Assembly: GCF_004519305.1 (NCBI RefSeq)
Contig: NZ_SOZA01000014.1
Coordinates: forward strand, 44,052 to 108,051
DNA length: 64,000 nucleotides
Direction of reading: 5' to 3'
Origin: Pseudomonas sp. RIT623
Lineage (GTDB): Bacteria > Pseudomonadota > Gammaproteobacteria > Pseudomonadales > Pseudomonadaceae
Shown here: positions 12,262-20,461 of the stretch, in pieces
Layout: every line of letters begins with the position of its first letter
Numbering within the stretch: position 1 is the stretch's first letter
Translations under genes and position numbers: made by a program
Notes under the pieces: generated by a model
What the model saw: only the letters and a program-made list of their open reading frames with translations
Database searches by the model: none
Told to the model about the DNA's origin: nothing

Positions 12262-13108
12262 GCCGGTGCGCCTGCAAGCGCAGGTGTGCCCGCTCGCCCG
12301 GGGCCAGGCTGAGGCCCTCATCGCTGCCACTGGCGACCTCGACGCAGACGAACCCCTGGCACTCGCGCCCGCTCACGCCCATCAATGGCCGGTTGCCCGG
12401 GTGCCAGACCACGGTGTCGTCGCTGTCTCCGGTATCGATGCACAGCTCACGCTGCCAGGCCGGATCCTGCAACTGCACCCGCGGCGTGCCCGGGTAGACC
12501 TTCTGGCAGCCGCCCTTGAGCGTCAGCGCGCCATCTTCGCGGCAGGCCTGCCGATTGAGGCGATCATAGCCGTCGATGTCCTCGAGCCCAGACAGCGCTA
12601 TCTTCGACACGTCGCTGATGCGCCAATAGGCCAGTAGCGCATGGCTCAGCTGACAGGGCTCGCTGTCCTGGTGCTCGGTGCAGAGGCTCAGTTCCATGCT
12701 CGCGCCCAGGCGGGCGTGCAAGTCGACCTGCCAGTCGCACAGGTCCAGGCGCCAGGTCAGGCTCACGCCCTCCTCATCCTCGCGGCTGTCGACCAGCTTC
12801 CAGTCCAGAAGCCGCGCCCAACCGTGGGCCGGCCACAGGTCCTCGCTGGGATGGCGACCGTACCAGGGCCAGCATACCGGCACGCCGCCACGTATGGCGC
12901 CAACCTGCGGCCATTGCTCGGCGCACCACAGCCAGGGCTTTTCACCGGCCGGCTGGAAATGCAGCAACTGCCCGCCCTGGCGGCTGAACACCGCCTGGCA
13001 ACGGGGATGATCGATGATCAGGACATCGCGCTGCTGGTAACGCTCCCACTCGAAGGTTGGCCGGGGCCTTTGCCCAGTGAAGAAGCGATGTAGCGGATGT
13101 TCAGGCAT
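12254..13108 (-). CDS. D-hexose-6-phosphate mutarotase / aldose 1-epimerase family
   Basis: 284 residues, YeaD-like. Predicted to interconvert alpha and beta glucose-6-phosphate, supplying the beta anomer that Zwf uses. Family features include [20 protein letters not shown] and the catalytic-region [11 protein letters not shown] at 13108 ([10 protein letters not shown]) was chosen; the frame upstream reads into non-conserved sequence. It follows oprB with a 117-base gap containing a very strong hairpin, and is probably the last gene of the gts-oprB transcript. Confidence 0.87.
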   Translation of the reverse strand: MPEHPLHRFFTGQRPRPTFEWERYQQRDVLIIDHPRCQAVFSRQGGQLLHFQPAGEKPWLWCAEQWPQVGAIRGGVPVCWPWYGRHPSEDLWPAHGWARLLDWKLVDSREDEEGVSLTWRLDLCDWQVDLHARLGASMELSLCTEHQDSEPCQLSHALLAYWRISDVSKIALSGLEDIDGYDRLNRQACREDGALTLKGGCQKVYPGTPRVQLQDPAWQRELCIDTGDSDDTVVWHPGNRPLMGVSGRECQGFVCVEVASGSDEGLSLAPGERAHLRLQAHRLS

Positions 13109-13122
13109 GGTTCCAAGCTCTT

Positions 13123-13130
13123 TTGTTGTT
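13123..13130 (-). promoter_or_regulatory. Crc/Hfq-type CA motif at mutarotase start
   Basis: AACAACAA on the minus strand (pattern AAnAAnAA), about 15-22 bases before the ATG at 13108. In Pseudomonas, Hfq-Crc binds such motifs to block translation during catabolite repression. Confidence 0.5.
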
Positions 13131-13146
13131 CGAGATAGCGCTGTCT

Positions 13147-13195
13147 TGGCCTGGTCCCACTCACCACTGCTGACCAGTGGTGAGTGGGAGGCCAA
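13147..13195 (-). other. Large intercistronic hairpin between oprB and mutarotase
   Basis: A 15-bp perfect stem, TCCCACTCACCACTG (13155-13169) and CAGTGGTGAGTGGGA (13175-13189), with a 5-base loop. It extends outward through TTGGCC (13147-13152) and GGCCAA (13190-13195). No T-run follows, so it looks more like an mRNA-stabilising or attenuating element behind oprB than a terminator. Confidence 0.75.
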
Positions 13196-13225
13196 ATGGA
13201 TGGCGTAAATTTACAACAATTTTTC

Positions 13226-14569
13226 TCAGAATGACGACTGAATCTTCAAGCCCGCGACCAGCGCGTTGTCCACCTCGTCGACCCCGCCTGGGCTCTTGAT
13301 GTACTGCAGGTTGGGGCGCACGGTCAGCCAGTTGGTGACATGGAAGCCGTAGTAGAGCTCGGCGTTGTATTCAGTGCGTTGCAGCGGCACGAAGCCTGGG
13401 TTGTCGTAGTCGTTGATGCCGGACTGGGCGTTGAGCAGTTCGGCACGCTTCTTCACGTCGTCGTTGACGTGGATACGGGCGATGCCGAAACCGATGTCGT
13501 CCTTGGGCCGGGCATCGAAGGCGCCCTTGTAGACCAGGCCGACCTGCTGGTAGTTGTCGACCACGTTGGTGGCCTTGTCGTGCACGGTGAAGTTGGCGAA
13601 CAGGCTCAGGCCGCGGTTGACGTCGCCGGCCTGGGCGGTGACTTGCTGCTGCGCCACCACCCACCAGCCATGCTTGCTGGAGCGCGACTTGAACGCCGCT
13701 CCGGTCAGCGCCTGCGGGTTGCCGTTGACGTCGTCGTACACGTCGTCGGCCTTGGCGGTGCTGTAGTAGTAACCCAAGCGGTACTCGCCGGGCAGACCGT
13801 TGACCTTGGGCGACCACACCGCCTCCACCGGCAGGATCGCGCCCTTGGTGCCGCTACCGCTGAGCTTGAAGCCGTTGCCGGTCTCCAGGTTCGACGGGTT
13901 CTGCTCGAAGGCGCCGACCTGGACGAAGAATTCCGGGGTGATGTTGTACTTGACCCGCAGCGCCCACTGGCTGACCGGCCAGTTGTACCAGATGCCGCCA
14001 ACCCAGTTGCCTACCTGCGAGCCGCAGAACGCCAGGTTCTGGAAGTCGCAGGGGAAGCTGTTGAAGTCCTCGCCCTCGCCGAAGCGGCCGAATTTCACAT
14101 CCAGGGCCCCATCGAAGTACTTCTGCTTGATCCACATCTGGGTCAGGCGCCAGGTCTGGCCACGGCCCCAGACCTCTTGCACCGAGCTGAACTGCCCGGC
14201 ACGTGGGTCGCTGATGCGGTCGTTGGACAGGTTGCGGCCGCTACGTTCGGTGATTGCCAGCTTGAACTCGGTGTCCTTCCAGCCGAAGATCTTCTCCAGG
14301 TCCAGGTGCGCGCCCAGGGCGAACTGGTCGCTGTAGCGGGCTGTCTTGTCATCGTTGTAGCCGCCGTGCAGATTGCCAGCCACCTCCCCCACATAGTCGA
14401 GGGTGAAGTCGTAGCCCTTCTCCAGCAGCTCGGTGCGGGTGCCGCCCCAGTCGCCGGTCATCCATTTGGACTCCGACGAGAAAGCCTCGGCGGCCTGGGC
14501 CCCGCTGCTACCGACCACCGCCAGCAGCGCCAGCGAGCCCAGGGTTGTGATGCGATTGCGCTGTTCCAT
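13226..14569 (-). CDS. oprB: Carbohydrate-selective porin OprB
   Basis: 447 residues. Outer-membrane porin for glucose and related sugars. The signal peptide ends near residue 27 (GAQAAEAF). The body is beta-strand-rich with aromatic girdles (WYNWPVSQWALRVKY, GYYYSTAK) and ends in phenylalanine (KIQSSF), typical of outer-membrane barrels. It lies 43 bases after the ABC ATPase gene, so it probably shares the gts transcript. Confidence 0.95.
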   Translation of the reverse strand: MEQRNRITTLGSLALLAVVGSSGAQAAEAFSSESKWMTGDWGGTRTELLEKGYDFTLDYVGEVAGNLHGGYNDDKTARYSDQFALGAHLDLEKIFGWKDTEFKLAITERSGRNLSNDRISDPRAGQFSSVQEVWGRGQTWRLTQMWIKQKYFDGALDVKFGRFGEGEDFNSFPCDFQNLAFCGSQVGNWVGGIWYNWPVSQWALRVKYNITPEFFVQVGAFEQNPSNLETGNGFKLSGSGTKGAILPVEAVWSPKVNGLPGEYRLGYYYSTAKADDVYDDVNGNPQALTGAAFKSRSSKHGWWVVAQQQVTAQAGDVNRGLSLFANFTVHDKATNVVDNYQQVGLVYKGAFDARPKDDIGFGIARIHVNDDVKKRAELLNAQSGINDYDNPGFVPLQRTEYNAELYYGFHVTNWLTVRPNLQYIKSPGGVDEVDNALVAGLKIQSSF

Positions 14570-14585
14570 CCCTTAACGTCCTCTT

Positions 14586-14593
14586 TTCTTGTT
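14586..14593 (-). promoter_or_regulatory. Crc/Hfq-type CA motif at oprB start
   Basis: AACAAGAA on the minus strand, just upstream of the GAGG ribosome binding site of oprB (ATG at 14569). Fits the AAnAAnAA catabolite-activity motif. Confidence 0.5.
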
Positions 14594-14612
14594 ATGCATT
14601 GTTGTAGACGAT

Positions 14613-15767
14613 TCAACGGCCCTTGAAGCGAGCCACGTTGTCCTTCACCGCATTGTCATCGGCCCTCAGATCCAGGCGTTCGCCACTGGCTGCGTCGAAC
14701 AGCAGCACCCGTGCCGGGTCAAATTGCAGGTTGAGGCTGTCACCGACCTGGCATGCCACATCGGGCGCCAGGCGACAGCAGACCTTGGTCTGGTTGAGGG
14801 TGACGAACACCAGCAGGTCCGGCCCGGTGGGCTCGGTAACCTGCACCTCGGCGCGGATACCCGGCAGGCCATTGCCCTGCGCCGTGCCCAGGCTGATCTG
14901 CTCCGGACGCACGCCAAGGATCACCTCACGCCCCTCCAGCTCATCCGCCGCCACGCCCAGCGGCAGCTCGCAGCGCGCCTGGCCGCTGTCGAGCAGGGCC
15001 AGCACCCGGCCTTCCTGGCGGCTCAGGCGCACCGGGATGAAGTTCATCGGCGGCGAACCGATGAAGCTGGCGACGAACAGGTTGGCCGGGTCGTTATAGA
15101 TCTGCTGCGGGGTGCCGAACTGCTGGATGATGCCGTCCTTCATCACCGCCACCTTGTCGCCCAGGGTCATGGCCTCGATCTGGTCATGGGTGACATACAC
15201 CGTGGTGGTCTTCAGCCGCTGGTGCATCAGCTTGATCTCGGTGCGCATCTCCACCCGCAGCTTGGCGTCGAGGTTCGACAGCGGTTCGTCGAACAGGTAG
15301 ATCTTCGGCCGCCGCGCCAGCGCCCGGCCCATGGCCACGCGCTGCTGCTGGCCGCCGGACAGCTGCCCGGGCTTGCGCCCCAGCAGGTGCTCGATCTGCA
15401 GCAGCTTGGCGACCCGCGCCACCTCCTCGTCGATGGCCGCCTGGGGCAGCTTGCGGATCTTCAGGCCAAAGGCGATGTTGTCGCGCACGTTCATGGTCGG
15501 GTACAACGCGTAGGACTGGAACACCATGGCGATGTCGCGATCCTTGGGGCTCATGCCGCTGACATCCTCGTCGTCGATGAGAATCGCCCCGCCGCTGATG
15601 CTTTCCAGGCCGGCGATGCAGTTCATCAGCGTCGACTTGCCGCAGCCCGAGGGCCCGACCAGGATCAGGAACTCGCCGTCCTTGATCGCCAGCTGGATGT
15701 CCTTGAGCGTGTCCGGCAGGCCCGCGCCGTAGGTCTTGTGCACATTGCGAAGTTCGAGTGTTGCCAT
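14613..15767 (-). CDS. gtsD: Glucose/mannose ABC transporter ATPase
   Basis: 384 residues, MalK/UgpC type. Walker A GPSGCGKST (about 39-47), ABC signature LSGGQQQR, Walker B IYLFDEP, the H-loop in VYVTHDQ, then a C-terminal TOBE/MalK regulatory domain from about residue 235. Energises glucose uptake at the inner membrane with GtsB, GtsC and GtsA. It starts 3 bases after the gtsC stop. Confidence 0.94.
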   Translation of the reverse strand: MATLELRNVHKTYGAGLPDTLKDIQLAIKDGEFLILVGPSGCGKSTLMNCIAGLESISGGAILIDDEDVSGMSPKDRDIAMVFQSYALYPTMNVRDNIAFGLKIRKLPQAAIDEEVARVAKLLQIEHLLGRKPGQLSGGQQQRVAMGRALARRPKIYLFDEPLSNLDAKLRVEMRTEIKLMHQRLKTTTVYVTHDQIEAMTLGDKVAVMKDGIIQQFGTPQQIYNDPANLFVASFIGSPPMNFIPVRLSRQEGRVLALLDSGQARCELPLGVAADELEGREVILGVRPEQISLGTAQGNGLPGIRAEVQVTEPTGPDLLVFVTLNQTKVCCRLAPDVACQVGDSLNLQFDPARVLLFDAASGERLDLRADDNAVKDNVARFKGR

Positions 15768-15770
15768 GAC

Positions 15771-16616
15771 TTACCCCTTGACCGCGCCGGCGGTCAGCCC
15801 GCGCACGAAATACTTGCCCGCAATCACGTAGACCAGCAGCGTCGGCAGCCCGGCGATCATCGCCGCGGCCATGTCGACGTTGTACTCCTTGGCCCCGGTG
15901 CTGGTGTTGACCAGGTTGTTCAGGGCCACGGTGATAGGTTGCGAGTCACCGCTGGAGAACACCACACCGAACAGGAAGTCGTTCCAGATCTGGGTGAACT
16001 GCCAGATCAGGCAGACCATGATGATCGGCGTCGACATCGGCAGGATGATCCGCCCGAAGATGGTGAAGAATCCGGCGCCGTCCAGGCGCGCGGCCTTGAC
16101 CAGCGCCTCGGGGATGCTCACGTAGTAGTTGCGGAAGAACAATGTGGTGAAGGCCAGGCCGTACACCACATGCACCAGCACCAGGCCGCTGGTAGTGCTG
16201 GCCAGGCCGAGCTTGCCGAGGGTGAACGAGGCCGGCAGCAGCACGGTCTGGAACGGCAGGAAGCAGCCGAACAGCAGCAGGCCGAAGAACAGCTGCGAGC
16301 CACGGAAGCGCCACATCGACAGCACATAGCCGTTGAGCGCGCCGATGGCCGTGGAGATCAGCACCGCCGGCACGGTGATCAGGATCGAGTTGAGGAAGTA
16401 GCCGTTGACCGTGGCCCAGGCCTTGGCCCAGCCGATGCCGGTGAACGCCGCCGGCCAGCTCAGCAGGTTGCCGCTGCCGATGTCCTCGGGGGTCTTGAAG
16501 CTGGTCAGCAGCATGACCACCAGTGGCACCAGGTACAGCAGCACCGCCAGCAGCAGCACCGCGTGGATGGCGATGCGGCTGAGGTTCAGCGCGGGTTTGT
16601 CGACAGGACTAGTCAT
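15771..16616 (-). CDS. gtsC: Glucose ABC transporter permease (MalG type)
   Basis: 281 residues with six hydrophobic helices. The EAA loop EALVKAARLDGAGFFTIFGRIILPM contacts the ATPase. ATG at 16616 (MTSPVDKPALN) overlaps the gtsB stop by 8 bases, implying coupling. Pairs with GtsB as the inner-membrane channel. Confidence 0.93.
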   Translation of the reverse strand: MTSPVDKPALNLSRIAIHAVLLLAVLLYLVPLVVMLLTSFKTPEDIGSGNLLSWPAAFTGIGWAKAWATVNGYFLNSILITVPAVLISTAIGALNGYVLSMWRFRGSQLFFGLLLFGCFLPFQTVLLPASFTLGKLGLASTTSGLVLVHVVYGLAFTTLFFRNYYVSIPEALVKAARLDGAGFFTIFGRIILPMSTPIIMVCLIWQFTQIWNDFLFGVVFSSGDSQPITVALNNLVNTSTGAKEYNVDMAAAMIAGLPTLLVYVIAGKYFVRGLTAGAVKG

Positions 16617-17517
16617 GGCGTTTGCCCCGCAGTTCGGAGTACAGGTAGGGGACGATGATCGCCAGGATCGCGCCCAGCATGAGGATGGCGCTGGCCGAGC
16701 CCATGCCCATCTGCCCACGGCTGAAGGTGAACGAATACATGAACATCGCCGGCAGGTCCGAGGAGTAGCCCGGCCCGCCCGCAGTCATCGCCGCCACCAG
16801 GTCGAAGCTCTTGATCGCGATGTGCGCGAGGATCATCAGCGAGCTGAAGAACACCGGGCGCAGGCTGGGCAGCACCACGGTCCAGTAGATGCGCGGCAGG
16901 CTGGCGCCATCGAGCTGGGCGGCGCGGATGATCGACTGGTCGACGCCGCGCAGGCCGGCGAGGAACATCGCCATGATGAAGCCCGAGGCCTGCCACACGG
17001 CCGCGATCACCAGGCAGTAGACCACCCGGTCGGGGTCGATCAGCCAGTCCAGGCGAAAGCCTTCCCAGCCCCAGTCACGCAGCAGCTTGTCCAGGCCCAT
17101 GCCGGGGTTGAGCAGCCACTTCCAGGCGGTACCGGTGACGATCATCGACAGCGCCATGGGGTACAGGTAGATGGTGCGGATGAAGCCTTCGCGGCGGATG
17201 CGCTGGTCGAGCAGCACGGCAAGGAACACGCCGATGGCCAGGGTGATGCCGATGAACAGCCCGCCGAACAGCAGCAGGTTCTTGCTCGCGACCCACCAGC
17301 GGTCGTTGTCGAACAGCCGGGCGTACTGCGCCAGGCCTGCCCACTTGTAGGTGGGCAGGAAGGTCGAGGTGGTGAACGAGAGGACGAAGGTCCACAGGAT
17401 GTAGCCGTAGAAACCCACCAGGACGATGAACATGCTCGGCGCCAGCACCAGTTTCGGCAGCCAGCGCTGCAGCGCGTCCAGGGGTGAGGCCCGCAGGCGG
17501 GCGGTTGCTGTGGTCAT
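16609..17517 (-). CDS. gtsB: Glucose ABC transporter permease (MalF type)
   Basis: 302 residues with six hydrophobic segments and the EAA motif region GVDQSIIRAAQLDGASLPRIYW followed by VVLPSL. Forms the membrane channel with GtsC. It is separated from gtsA by about 200 bases that contain a REP pair, whereas gtsB-gtsC-gtsD are tightly packed. Confidence 0.93.
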   Translation of the reverse strand: MTTATARLRASPLDALQRWLPKLVLAPSMFIVLVGFYGYILWTFVLSFTTSTFLPTYKWAGLAQYARLFDNDRWWVASKNLLLFGGLFIGITLAIGVFLAVLLDQRIRREGFIRTIYLYPMALSMIVTGTAWKWLLNPGMGLDKLLRDWGWEGFRLDWLIDPDRVVYCLVIAAVWQASGFIMAMFLAGLRGVDQSIIRAAQLDGASLPRIYWTVVLPSLRPVFFSSLMILAHIAIKSFDLVAAMTAGGPGYSSDLPAMFMYSFTFSRGQMGMGSASAILMLGAILAIIVPYLYSELRGKRHD

Positions 17518-17550
17518 GGTTCAGATCTCGTTTCGAGAACGACACGGAGC

Positions 17551-17700
17551 CCTGTAGGAGCGGCCTTGCCGAGGCGTCGGACCGGTCGGAAAGGGCTGCG
17601 CAGCAGCCCCGGGGCCTGATGAGCTAAACCGGAAGGACTTTCCTGCTGGGTTCCGGGACCGCTACGCGGTCCTTTCGCGACGCAAGGCCGCTCCTACAGG
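17551..17700. repeat. REP pair between gtsA and gtsB (diverged inner parts)
   Basis: CCTGTAGGAGCGGCCTTGCC at 17551 and GCAAGGCCGCTCCTACAGG ending at 17700 face each other. The outer arms match the window's main REP class, while the inner part is diverged (GAGGCGTCGGACCGG). It sits inside the gts operon, directly after the binding-protein gene. Confidence 0.85.
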
Positions 17701-17719
17701 AAGCCTCGCCAGACAAGGA

Positions 17720-19006
17720 CTATTGAGCCGCCTTCACCGCCGAGTAGAGTTTCTTCGCCGCATCCGCCGGATCGGCCTTGGGATCGTTGATGTAGTTGGT
17801 CACCACATCGAAGAACGCCCCCTGTACCGCCAGGGTGGTGGCCATGTTGTGCGCCATGCTCGGTTGCAGGCCGCCGGACTTGGCGTCGGCCAGGAAGTCC
17901 TTGGCTGCTGTCTGGGCACAGCTGTCGAAGCCGTACTTGCCCATGTCGGCGAGCATGTCGTTACGCACCGGGATCGAGCCCTTGTTGATGCTGAAGACCT
18001 TCTGGAAGTCCTCGCCCAGGACCTTTCGGGCGATGTCCTGCTGGCCTGCCGCGGTACCCTTGTCCTGCTGCTTGAACACCACCAGCGAGTCGATATTGTA
18101 GAGGAAGGCCTGGTCGGTGCCTGGGAAGGCCACGCACTGGTAGTCCTTGCCGGCGGCCTTCTTCGCCAGGGTCCATTCGCTCTTGGCCCAGTCGCCCATG
18201 ATCTGCATGCCGGCCTTGCCGTTGATGACCTTGGCCGCTTCAAGGTTCCAGTCCTGGCCCTTGCCGTCCGGGTCCATGTAGGTGGCGACCTTCTTCAGCT
18301 CGGTGAGCGCCTTGACCATCTCGGGGCCGGTCAGGGCCTTTTCGTCCAGCTCGACCAGGGCCTTCTTGTAGCCCTCGACGCCCATCACCGAGAGCACCAC
18401 ATTCTCGAACACAGTGCTGTCCTGCCATGGTTGGCCGCCGTGGGCCAGTGGGATGAAGCCAGCAGCCTTGAGCTTGTCGGCGGCGGCGTAGAATTCATCG
18501 AGGGTAGTCGGGGCCTTGTCGATACCGGCCTTCTTGAACACTTCCGGGTTGATCCACAGCCAGTTGATACGGTGGATGTTCACCGGCACGGCCACGTAGT
18601 CGCCGTCGTACTTCACGGTGTCGGCGACTTTCTTGTCGAGCAGGCCGTCCCATTTCTCGTCCTTGGCCACGCCCTTGAGCACGTCGGGATCGAGCAGCCC
18701 GGTGGCGGCCCAGTCCTGGATATCCGGGCCCTTGATCTGCGCGACCCCGGGCGGGTTGCCGGCCACGGCGCGGCTCTTGAGCACGGTCATGGCGGTGGCG
18801 CCACCGCCGCCAGCCACGGCGCCGTCCTTCCAGGTGAAGCCATCTTTCTCGACCTGGGCCTTGAGCACATCCACCGCGGCCTTCTCGCCGCCGGAGGTCC
18901 ACCAATGGACGACTTCCACGCTGCCTTTGGAATCGGCGGCCTGGGCACTGAGGGAGAACAGGGAAGCGAAGGAGATCGCGGCGGCGAGACGAAGCGTCGG
19001 ATGCAT
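17720..19006 (-). CDS. gtsA: Glucose ABC transporter periplasmic binding protein
   Basis: 428 residues. Signal peptide with cleavage after SLSAQA (about residue 23). Extracellular solute-binding family 1 body, [19 protein letters not shown] and beyond. Delivers glucose (and probably mannose) to GtsBCD. The reading frame stays open far upstream, but ATG at 19006 is chosen because it starts the signal peptide and has AGAAAGG upstream. Its promoter probably lies in the 115-base gap after the isomerase gene. Confidence 0.95.
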   Translation of the reverse strand: MHPTLRLAAAISFASLFSLSAQAADSKGSVEVVHWWTSGGEKAAVDVLKAQVEKDGFTWKDGAVAGGGGATAMTVLKSRAVAGNPPGVAQIKGPDIQDWAATGLLDPDVLKGVAKDEKWDGLLDKKVADTVKYDGDYVAVPVNIHRINWLWINPEVFKKAGIDKAPTTLDEFYAAADKLKAAGFIPLAHGGQPWQDSTVFENVVLSVMGVEGYKKALVELDEKALTGPEMVKALTELKKVATYMDPDGKGQDWNLEAAKVINGKAGMQIMGDWAKSEWTLAKKAAGKDYQCVAFPGTDQAFLYNIDSLVVFKQQDKGTAAGQQDIARKVLGEDFQKVFSINKGSIPVRNDMLADMGKYGFDSCAQTAAKDFLADAKSGGLQPSMAHNMATTLAVQGAFFDVVTNYINDPKADPADAAKKLYSAVKAAQ

Positions 19007-19019
19007 GGGATTACCTTTC

Positions 19020-19027
19020 TTGTTGTT
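19020..19027 (-). promoter_or_regulatory. Crc/Hfq-type CA motif at gtsA start
   Basis: AACAACAA on the minus strand, directly adjoining the AGAAAGG ribosome binding site of gtsA. A good position for Hfq-Crc to block initiation. Confidence 0.55.
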
Positions 19028-19108
19028 ATACGAGGCAAGACTGTCGCTTGCATGGCATGGAGTGTAGGGAGCTCGCGCCCGGCGCCAGGTAACGAACGGA
19101 TGCGCGAA

Positions 19109-19126
19109 TGTCATCGTCTGGTTACA
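19109..19126 (-). promoter_or_regulatory. Candidate glucose-regulon operator upstream of gtsA
   Basis: TGTCATCGTCTGGTTACA as read on the plus strand matches 20417-20434 (TGTCACCACATCGTTACA) at 13 of 18 positions, consensus TGTCAnCnnnTnGTTACA. It is about 105-120 bases upstream of the gtsA ATG and overlaps the stop codon of the isomerase gene. A possible site for the GltR response regulator encoded nearby (inference). Confidence 0.4.
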
Positions 19127-20339
19127 AAGCCAGAGCCGTGGCCAGGCTCGGCGCCAGCGGCAGGCGTGGCAGCAGCAGGGCCTGGTAGGCGTGGTAGAGG
19201 TCAGGCTTGCCGCCCCAGATGCGCGCACTGGGCAGCAGGGCCGGGTCGAGTTCGTGGTGCCAGCCGCCGTGGGCGCGGTCGATGAAGTGGCTGGCGATGA
19301 AGTCCCAGAAGCAGCGGTACCAGTGTTCGTACTGGGCTTCACCGGTACGTCGCAACAGCGCCGCGGCAGTGGCACAGGCCTCGGCATGCACCCAGTGCAG
19401 GCGCTCGCGCACCACCGGGCGATCGTGCCAGTCCAGGGTGTAGACCAGCCCCGGCATGCCATCTGCCTGCCAGGCGTGGCGACAGGCGCTGTCGAACAGG
19501 CTCCGGGCGGCTGGCAGCAAGGACGCGGGCGCAGGCAGTCGCGCCCTTTGCAGGGCCGCCTCCAGGTGCAGTAACAGGCGCGCCCATTCGAAGGCGTGGC
19601 CCGGCGTGGTCCCGTAGGGACGGAAGCCATCGGCGGGGTTTTCGCGGTTGTAGTCGGGGAGCGCCTGCCACTGCGCATCGAAATGCTCCGTGACGCGCAT
19701 ACTGTCGTCGGCGGCTCGGGCCAGGATCAAGCGCTCGACGATCCGTTGGGCGCGCAGCAACCACTGCGTGTCGCAGGTGACGTCGGCCAGGGCGAGGAAG
19801 GCCTCGACGCCGTGCATGTTGCTGTTGGCGCCCCGGTAGGCCTCCGCGTGCAGCCAGTCGCGGGAGAACGACTCGCGCAGGGCGCCCTCCTCTTCGCACC
19901 AGAAGCGCTGCTCGATGACCTGGGTGACCGCCTCCAGCAACGCCGACGCCTGGCTGATGCCCGCCACCACCGCCGAGCTGGCGGCAAGGGCGACGAAGGC
20001 ATGCAGGTAGGCGGCCTTGCCGGTGTCGCCATGACCTTCGGGCTGCGCGTACCAGCCGTCATGCTCCAGGTCGCGCAACGGGCCTTGCAGGGCGCCGATG
20101 CCATGTTCGACCAGCTCGCGGCAACCCGGAACACCCTGGATATGCGCCAGGGCGAAGCTGTGGCTCATGCGCGCGGTGTTCATGGTTTCGGCCAGGGCCC
20201 CACGGGGCAGCCGGCCCTGGTCATCGAGGTTGCCGAAACCTTGGGGCAGGCGCGAGGCCCTGGCGAAGGCGAGCAGGCGCAGGGCCTCGGCGTCGAGCCA
20301 TGCATGGTGTGTCGGGGAGTCGATCCAGCGGTTGGCCAT
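19122..20339 (-). CDS. AGE-family sugar epimerase/isomerase
   Basis: 405 residues. N-acylglucosamine 2-epimerase fold (alpha/alpha barrel), with family-like stretches [55 protein letters not shown] and [17 protein letters not shown]. Members interconvert mannose/fructose/glucose or N-acylglucosamine; the location in the glucose cluster suggests a mannose or glucose isomerase feeding the same pathway (inference). It is co-directional with gtrS upstream and gtsA downstream, with its own upstream gap of 122 bases. Confidence 0.85.
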   Translation of the reverse strand: MANRWIDSPTHHAWLDAEALRLLAFARASRLPQGFGNLDDQGRLPRGALAETMNTARMSHSFALAHIQGVPGCRELVEHGIGALQGPLRDLEHDGWYAQPEGHGDTGKAAYLHAFVALAASSAVVAGISQASALLEAVTQVIEQRFWCEEEGALRESFSRDWLHAEAYRGANSNMHGVEAFLALADVTCDTQWLLRAQRIVERLILARAADDSMRVTEHFDAQWQALPDYNRENPADGFRPYGTTPGHAFEWARLLLHLEAALQRARLPAPASLLPAARSLFDSACRHAWQADGMPGLVYTLDWHDRPVVRERLHWVHAEACATAAALLRRTGEAQYEHWYRCFWDFIASHFIDRAHGGWHHELDPALLPSARIWGGKPDLYHAYQALLLPRLPLAPSLATALAL

Positions 20340-20353
20340 GGGCGAGGTCTTCC

Positions 20354-20361
20354 TTGTTGTT
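20354..20361 (-). promoter_or_regulatory. Crc/Hfq-type CA motif at AGE-family isomerase start
   Basis: AACAACAA on the minus strand, next to the AAGGAAG ribosome binding site for the ATG at 20339. Confidence 0.5.
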
Positions 20362-20416
20362 GTCAGCCGATTCTAGTCAGCCGTCCTGGCTGGCATGTCA
20401 CGAAGACCGACTCGAT

Positions 20417-20434
20417 TGTCACCACATCGTTACA
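20417..20434 (-). promoter_or_regulatory. Candidate glucose-regulon operator upstream of the isomerase gene
   Basis: TGTCACCACATCGTTACA on the plus strand, partner of the motif at 19109-19126. It lies 78-95 bases before the isomerase ATG. A nearby TGTCACGA (20397-20404) may be an extra half-site. Confidence 0.4.
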
Positions 20435-20461
20435 TCCAAGTCCTTATCGCGGGGCAAGGGC

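Noticed and set aside
17720..19678. In-frame N-terminal extension of gtsA by 224 codons
   Set aside because: The extension runs antisense through the AGE-family gene and precedes a perfect signal peptide with its own ribosome binding site at 19006.
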